This document shows, piece by piece, positions 5,931 through 9,663 of a stretch of 9,663 bases of DNA. The DNA is from DASRSS01 sp035656335 (lineage in GTDB: Bacteria; Actinomycetota; Actinomycetes; Mycobacteriales; Jatrophihabitantaceae), in assembly GCA_035656335.1 (NCBI GenBank), contig DASRSS010000191.1, positions 1-9,663 of the forward strand. Reading direction: 5' to 3'. The first letter of the stretch is position 1. Every line of letters starts with the position of its first letter. A program made the translations under genes and the position numbers. The notes under the pieces are model-generated. The model saw only the letters and a program-made list of their open reading frames with translations. It was not told the DNA's origin and searched no databases.

Positions 5931-6698
5931 ATGACGCGACCGATGCCCATCACCTCCACCCCCGAACTGGGCTCCCCGGCGGCGAGCGCGACCGGCGTGG
6001 TCAAGCTGTACGGCAGCGGCGAGACCGCCGTGCGCGCACTCGATCACGTCTCGGTCGAGCTGATGCGCGGCGAGTTCACCGCGATCATGGGCCCGTCCGG
6101 ATCGGGCAAGTCGACGCTCATGCACTGCCTCGCCGGGCTGGACACCGTCACGTCCGGCAGCGTCCGCATCGGCGACGTCGAGCTGTCCGGCCTGTCCGAC
6201 AAGCAGATGACGGCGCTGCGCCGTGACCGGATCGGGTTCGTGTTCCAGTCCTACAACCTGGTGCCGACCCTCACCGCGATCGAGAACATCACGCTCCCCA
6301 TCGACATCGCCGGACGCAAGCCTGACCGCCTCTGGCTCGACACCGTCGTCATGACGCTGGGCCTGCGCGACCGGCTGTCGCACCGACCCAGCGAGCTGTC
6401 CGGCGGGCAGCAGCAGCGCGTCGCGGTGGCCCGTGCCCTCGCCGGCCAGCCGGAGATCGTCTTCGGCGACGAGCCGACCGGCAACCTGGACTCCCGCAGC
6501 AGCGGCGAGGTGCTCGGCATGCTGCGCCACTCCGTCGACGAGCTCGCGCAGACCGTGGTGATCGTGACGCACGACCCGCGCGCGGCCGCGTACGCCGATC
6601 GGGTCCTGTTCCTCGCGGACGGACGCATCGTGGACGAACTGCGCTCGCCGACCGCGGACACCGTGCTGGACTACATGAAGAACCTGGAGTCGGTGTGA
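5931..6698 (+). CDS. ABC transporter ATPase, MacB/LolD-like family
   Basis: This is the cytoplasmic ATP-hydrolysing subunit that powers the FtsX-type permease encoded next to it. The 255-aa protein has Walker A GPSGSGKS (54-61), Q-loop Gln106, signature LSGGQQQRV (from 156), Walker B IVFGDE with Glu181, D-loop GNLDS and H-loop His214. The LSGGQQQR and DEPTGNLDS wording is typical of the MacB/LolD group. I chose the ATG at 5931 because GGAGG ends 8 bases upstream. A longer in-frame start at 5865 adds unconserved residues and has no clear ribosome site. The TGA overlaps the permease GTG as GTGA, so the two are almost certainly co-translated. The substrate cannot be read from the sequence. No two-component system of the BceRS kind is adjacent within the window. 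Confidence 0.93.
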   Translation: MTRPMPITSTPELGSPAASATGVVKLYGSGETAVRALDHVSVELMRGEFTAIMGPSGSGKSTLMHCLAGLDTVTSGSVRIGDVELSGLSDKQMTALRRDRIGFVFQSYNLVPTLTAIENITLPIDIAGRKPDRLWLDTVVMTLGLRDRLSHRPSELSGGQQQRVAVARALAGQPEIVFGDEPTGNLDSRSSGEVLGMLRHSVDELAQTVVIVTHDPRAAAYADRVLFLADGRIVDELRSPTADTVLDYMKNLESV

Positions 6699-9277
6699 CC
6701 AGCACGCTGCGCCCGGCCCAGGTCCCGGTCCGCCTGCCCCGCGCGCAGGGCAACCCGCTGGTCCGCGTCGGGTTCCGCAACCTGCGCGCGCACAAGGTCC
6801 GGCTGCTGCTCACCGTCATCTCGGTGCTGCTCGGCACCGCGTTCGTGGCCGGCTCGTTCGTCTTCACCGACACGCTCAAGCACAGCTTCAACGCGATCTT
6901 CGCGACCGGCCTGAAGGGCATCGACACCCGCATCGAGCCGCAGCACGACTACGACCCCGGCGTGCCCGCGAACCTCGCCGCCACGATCCGCAAGCTCCCC
7001 GGCGTGGCCAAGGTCAGCCCGCAGATCTCGCTGCCGGCCGTCGTCGTCGACAGCCACGGCAAGCGGCTGCAGACCGGCGGCGCGCCGAGCGAGGCCGGCG
7101 GCTGGACGCCCGCGTCGGAGTCGGTCACCCCGCCGGCCACGTTCGCCGCGGGCACTGCGCCCACAACGCCGAACGAGGTCGTCATCAACCAGGGCGCGGC
7201 GAACAAGGCGCACCTGAAGGTCGGCGACCACCTGCACATCGTGCTCGCGAACGCCGGCTCCGTGGACGTCCGGCTGGCCGGCATCTACCGCACGGCCAGT
7301 GACACCGGCGGCTACGTCGGCGTCCGCTTCACGCAGCAGGAGGCGAAGCGGCTGCTGACGGACGGAACGCACGTGTCCCTGATCGACGTCGCCGCCGCGC
7401 CCGGCGTCTCGGAGCAGACGCTCACCGCGCGCATCAAGCAGGTCGTCCCGCCGGACCTCAAGGTGCGCACCGGGACGCAGGCACGCGACGACGCCACGCA
7501 CGGCATCGCGAGCGCGCTGTCGTTCGTCAACTACATCCTGCTCGCGTTCGGGATCATCGGCCTGATCGTCGGGACGTTCATCATCTTCAACACGTTCTCG
7601 ATGCTGATCGCGCAGCGGCTGCGCGAGCTCGCCCTGCTGCGCGCGGTCGGCGCCGACCGCAAGCAGATCCGGCGCTCGGTGCTGCTCGAAGCGGGCATGG
7701 TCGGCCTGATCGGCAGCGTGCTCGGGCTCGCCGGCGGGGTCGGCCTCGCCTACGGCCTGCGCGCGCTGCTTGACGCGCTCGACCTGGGGCTGCCGTCGGG
7801 CGCGCTGGTCATCACCACGCGGACGGTGCTGGTGACCGTGCTGCTCGGGCTCGCCGCGACGCTGCTGGCCGCGTACGCACCCGCCCGCCGCGCCGCGCAG
7901 ACCCCGCCGGTGGCCGCGATGCGCGCCGAGTTCGCGTCCACGTCGGCGGCGAGCCTGCGCCGCCGCAGCCTGATCGGCCTAGTCGTCGGCGCCCTCGCGC
8001 TCGTCGCGACCATCGCGGGCCTGAACAGCTCGTCCGCGGGCAGCGGGGCGTCGCTGGCCGGCCTCGGCCTGGTCGGCATGGTCGCGTCCGCGATGCTGCT
8101 CTCGCCGGTCCTCGCCCGGCTGCTGATCGTGCCGCTGGGACGCCTGATCGGCCGCCCGTTCGGCGCGGCTGGACGGCTGTCCCGCACGAACGCGGTCCGC
8201 CATCCCCGGCGTACGGCCGCGACCGCGTTCGCGCTCACCCTGGGCCTGGTCCTGGTCAGCGGCATCGCCGTGATCGGCTCGTCCATGAAGGCGAGCATCA
8301 ACGCGGTCTTCGACAACAACGTGACCGCCGACTACATCCTCAGCTCGCAGACGGCCGTCTCCGTCCCCGAGCCCGCCGTCCTCGCGGCGGAGCGAGTTCC
8401 CGGCGTCGGCTCGATGACCCAGCTCTACGGGCTGAGCGCGACCGTCGACGGCCAGCACCGGGTCGGCATGGCGGTGGACGGGCCGCTGACGTCCGTCATG
8501 AAGCTCACCGGCACCAAGGGCGCGGTCGCGCCGACGGGGCACACCATGATCGTGTCCAAGACGCGGTCCGAGAAGCCGGGCTGGGGCCTGGGCTCGAAGC
8601 ACGTGCTCACGGCGCCGGGCGTCCGGCCGATCACCGAGACCGTCGGCGGCGTGTTCGACAACAACCAGCTGCTCGACGGCTGGCTGGTGTCCGGCCAGGT
8701 GTACCGGCAGCTGACGCAGCCGACCGACCGGTACGTGATCGTCGGCCTGGTCAAGGCCGCGCCCGGCGCGAACCTGGCCGCCCTGCGCACCGGGCTGGAG
8801 AACGCGACGAACGACTTCTACGTCATCGACGTGCAGGACCGCGACCAGTACGAGGGCCAGATCGCCGGCCAGGTGAACGGGCTGCTCGGGCTGCTGTACG
8901 GGCTGCTCGCGCTGGCGATCGTCATCGCGATCCTCGGCATCGTGAACACGCTCGCGCTGTCGGTGGTCGAGCGGCGCCGCGAAATCGGGATGCTGCGCGC
9001 GGTCGGCATGCAGCGCCGGCAGGTGCGCCGCACGATCTACCTCGAGTCGCTGCTGATCGCCGTGTTCGGCGCCGTGCTCGGGCTGGTGCTCGGCCTGGCG
9101 TACGGCTCGCTGTTCACGCACACCCTGCGCGACCAGGGCCTGAACCGGCTGAGCATCCCGTGGGGGCAGGCGCTGACGTTCCTCGTCGTGGCCGGTGTCG
9201 TGGGCGTTCTGGCGGCCCTGTGGCCGGGGATCCGGGCCGCCCGGACCAGCCCGCTGCAGGCGATCAGCGACCTTTGA
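6695..9277 (+). CDS. ABC transporter permease with two FtsX/MacB core domains
   Basis: This 860-aa membrane subunit pairs with the ATPase just upstream. About ten membrane segments are visible: near 36-57, 278-301, 332-354, 375-396, 426-443, 453-480, 509-529, 731-755, 784-806 and 825-844. Two large extracytoplasmic domains (about 60-275 and 530-725) follow the first and seventh segments. The halves are an internal duplication: RELALLRAVGADRKQIRRSV in the first matches REIGMLRAVGMQRRQVRRTI in the second, and KHSFNAIF matches KASINAVF at the start of each outer domain. The length and layout resemble long actinobacterial FtsX-like permeases such as M. tuberculosis Rv0987 (about 855 aa, beside an ATPase). 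Such systems move or extract lipids, lipoproteins or peptides, or act mechanically, but the substrate is unknown. The start is GTG at 6695 with GGAG 5 bases upstream. Confidence 0.92.
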   Translation: MTSTLRPAQVPVRLPRAQGNPLVRVGFRNLRAHKVRLLLTVISVLLGTAFVAGSFVFTDTLKHSFNAIFATGLKGIDTRIEPQHDYDPGVPANLAATIRKLPGVAKVSPQISLPAVVVDSHGKRLQTGGAPSEAGGWTPASESVTPPATFAAGTAPTTPNEVVINQGAANKAHLKVGDHLHIVLANAGSVDVRLAGIYRTASDTGGYVGVRFTQQEAKRLLTDGTHVSLIDVAAAPGVSEQTLTARIKQVVPPDLKVRTGTQARDDATHGIASALSFVNYILLAFGIIGLIVGTFIIFNTFSMLIAQRLRELALLRAVGADRKQIRRSVLLEAGMVGLIGSVLGLAGGVGLAYGLRALLDALDLGLPSGALVITTRTVLVTVLLGLAATLLAAYAPARRAAQTPPVAAMRAEFASTSAASLRRRSLIGLVVGALALVATIAGLNSSSAGSGASLAGLGLVGMVASAMLLSPVLARLLIVPLGRLIGRPFGAAGRLSRTNAVRHPRRTAATAFALTLGLVLVSGIAVIGSSMKASINAVFDNNVTADYILSSQTAVSVPEPAVLAAERVPGVGSMTQLYGLSATVDGQHRVGMAVDGPLTSVMKLTGTKGAVAPTGHTMIVSKTRSEKPGWGLGSKHVLTAPGVRPITETVGGVFDNNQLLDGWLVSGQVYRQLTQPTDRYVIVGLVKAAPGANLAALRTGLENATNDFYVIDVQDRDQYEGQIAGQVNGLLGLLYGLLALAIVIAILGIVNTLALSVVERRREIGMLRAVGMQRRQVRRTIYLESLLIAVFGAVLGLVLGLAYGSLFTHTLRDQGLNRLSIPWGQALTFLVVAGVVGVLAALWPGIRAARTSPLQAISDL

Positions 9278-9288
9278 GGCAGGTTGGG

Positions 9289-9319
9289 TTGGCGCTACCG
9301 GGCAGTTGGGTCTTACCTT
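9289..9319 (+). promoter_or_regulatory. Possible promoter of the DUF5319 gene
   Basis: TTGGCG (9289-9294) and TACCTT (9314-9319) are separated by 19 bases. TACCTT fits TAnnnT. An ACGCG-TGACTTAT-CGCGT inverted repeat (9322-9339) lies just downstream, near the expected transcription start, where it could be an operator or leader hairpin. The rest of the 143-base spacer holds only the hairpin repeat. No terminator for the permease gene is evident. Confidence 0.3.
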
Positions 9320-9370
9320 GGACGCGTGACTTATCGCGTGGGGACGCCGATGAAGACCGAGCGACGCAAG

Positions 9371-9411
9371 TGGGGGTCCCCCCGGCAACAAGGGCGTAGC
9401 CGCCGGGGGAG
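9371..9411 (+). repeat. 41-base G/C hairpin repeat, copy B
   Basis: This is the second copy of the element at 1935-1975, with the same length and orientation and 32 of 41 bases identical. CCCCCGGC (9379-9386) pairs perfectly with GCCGGGGG (9402-9409). The stem keeps 8 bp although two pairs differ from copy A on both arms. The loop again contains AAGGGCGTAGCC. Its right arm runs directly into the ribosome site of the DUF5319 gene, so folding could mask or position that site. Confidence 0.8.
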
Positions 9412-9413
9412 GA
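9404..9413 (+). promoter_or_regulatory. Ribosome site of the DUF5319 gene, formed partly by the repeat
   Basis: CGGGGGAGGAG ends 7 bases before the ATG at 9421. The GGGGGAG portion is the conserved right end of hairpin repeat copy B, so the site is only fully free if the hairpin is open. Confidence 0.55.
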
Positions 9414-9420
9414 GCGGGCG

Positions 9421-9663
9421 ATGAATTTGGATGAAGGGCCGCTCGACCCGTTTCTGGGCGACCCGCACGACCCGGCGGCGCTGCTGGACGACACCGAGCC
9501 GCCGCAGCCGCTCAGCGACGACGAGCGCGCCGACGTGCAGGCCGACCTGGCCGAGCTGGCCGACTTCCAGCGCACCCTCGGCCCGATCGGCGTGGACGGG
9601 ATCATCGTCGAGTGCGCCGACTGCGGCGAGCAGCACTACTTCGCCTGGGAGCTGATGCGGGCC
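9421..9663 (+). CDS. DUF5319-family protein, 3' end cut by window edge
   Basis: The 81 visible codons encode a very acidic N-terminal half (DPFLGDPHDPAALLDD, LSDDERADVQADLAEL) followed by a short metal-site-like motif, ECADCGEQHYFAWELMR (Cys65, Cys68, His72). It aligns with M. tuberculosis Rv3412 (136 aa: DPFADDPCDPSAAL, LVVCCDECQQDHYHDWDMLR), a conserved actinobacterial protein of unknown function encoded next to guaB2 there. About 50-60 C-terminal residues are probably missing. The ATG at 9421 has a strong upstream ribosome site. A CxxC plus His could bind zinc, but one CxxC alone does not complete a site. No function is assigned. The gene reads away from guaB2, as in mycobacteria, but here the ABC exporter pair lies between them. 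Confidence 0.88.
   Translation, partial: MNLDEGPLDPFLGDPHDPAALLDDTEPPQPLSDDERADVQADLAELADFQRTLGPIGVDGIIVECADCGEQHYFAWELMRA

Noticed and set aside
7979..9391. A 470-codon open frame on the minus strand
   Set aside because: It is antisense to the permease. The translation has no domain features and is rich in Arg, Gln, Asp and His, as expected for a shadow frame.
1..9663. CRISPR array, insertion sequence or phage gene
   Set aside because: There are no regularly spaced repeats, transposase or integrase motifs, or target-site duplications. The two 41-base hairpins are 7.4 kb apart and are not mobile-element ends flanking a transposase.

Overview
The window comes from a high-GC actinobacterium. 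Coding GC is very high with G/C in most third codon positions, several starts are TTG or GTG, and the genes are actinobacterial: coenzyme F420 synthesis (FbiC), F420-dependent glucose-6-phosphate dehydrogenase (Fgd), the paired IMP dehydrogenase paralogues GuaB2/GuaB3, and a DUF5319 protein resembling M. tuberculosis Rv3412. The genus cannot be fixed from this stretch. No rRNA, tRNA, transposase, phage gene or CRISPR array was found.

Layout. The left 5.8 kb is one leftward-reading block. In transcription order it holds guaB2 (5793-4276), a 156-base spacer, guaB3 (4119-2998), fgd (3001-1997, overlapping guaB3 by ATGA), a second 156-base spacer full of hairpins, and fbiC (from 1840, running off the left edge after 613 codons). 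A 137-base divergent spacer separates this block from a rightward ABC exporter pair. The ATPase (5931-6698) and a two-FtsX-domain permease (6695-9277) overlap by GTGA. After a 143-base spacer comes the start of a DUF5319 gene (9421 to the right edge).

How the genes fit. GuaB2 commits IMP to guanine nucleotides, and GTP is the precursor of the riboflavin intermediate that FbiC joins to tyrosine to make Fo, the F420 chromophore. Fgd reduces F420 using glucose-6-phosphate. The leftward block therefore links GTP supply, F420 chromophore synthesis and F420 reduction. Co-regulation is an inference. In M. tuberculosis guaB3 and guaB2 sit directly beside the DUF5319 gene, so here the exporter pair lies between genes that are neighbours there.

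Most interesting non-coding signal. Two 41-base copies of a G/C hairpin repeat lie in the fgd-fbiC spacer and before the DUF5319 gene. They differ at two paired stem positions by changes that preserve all 8 base pairs, and both keep the same 12-base loop core. fbiC also carries the only in-frame TTA codon I found in the window, at codon 4. I found no clearly new biological system: the proteins belong to known families, and the novelty lies in linkage and small regulatory features.
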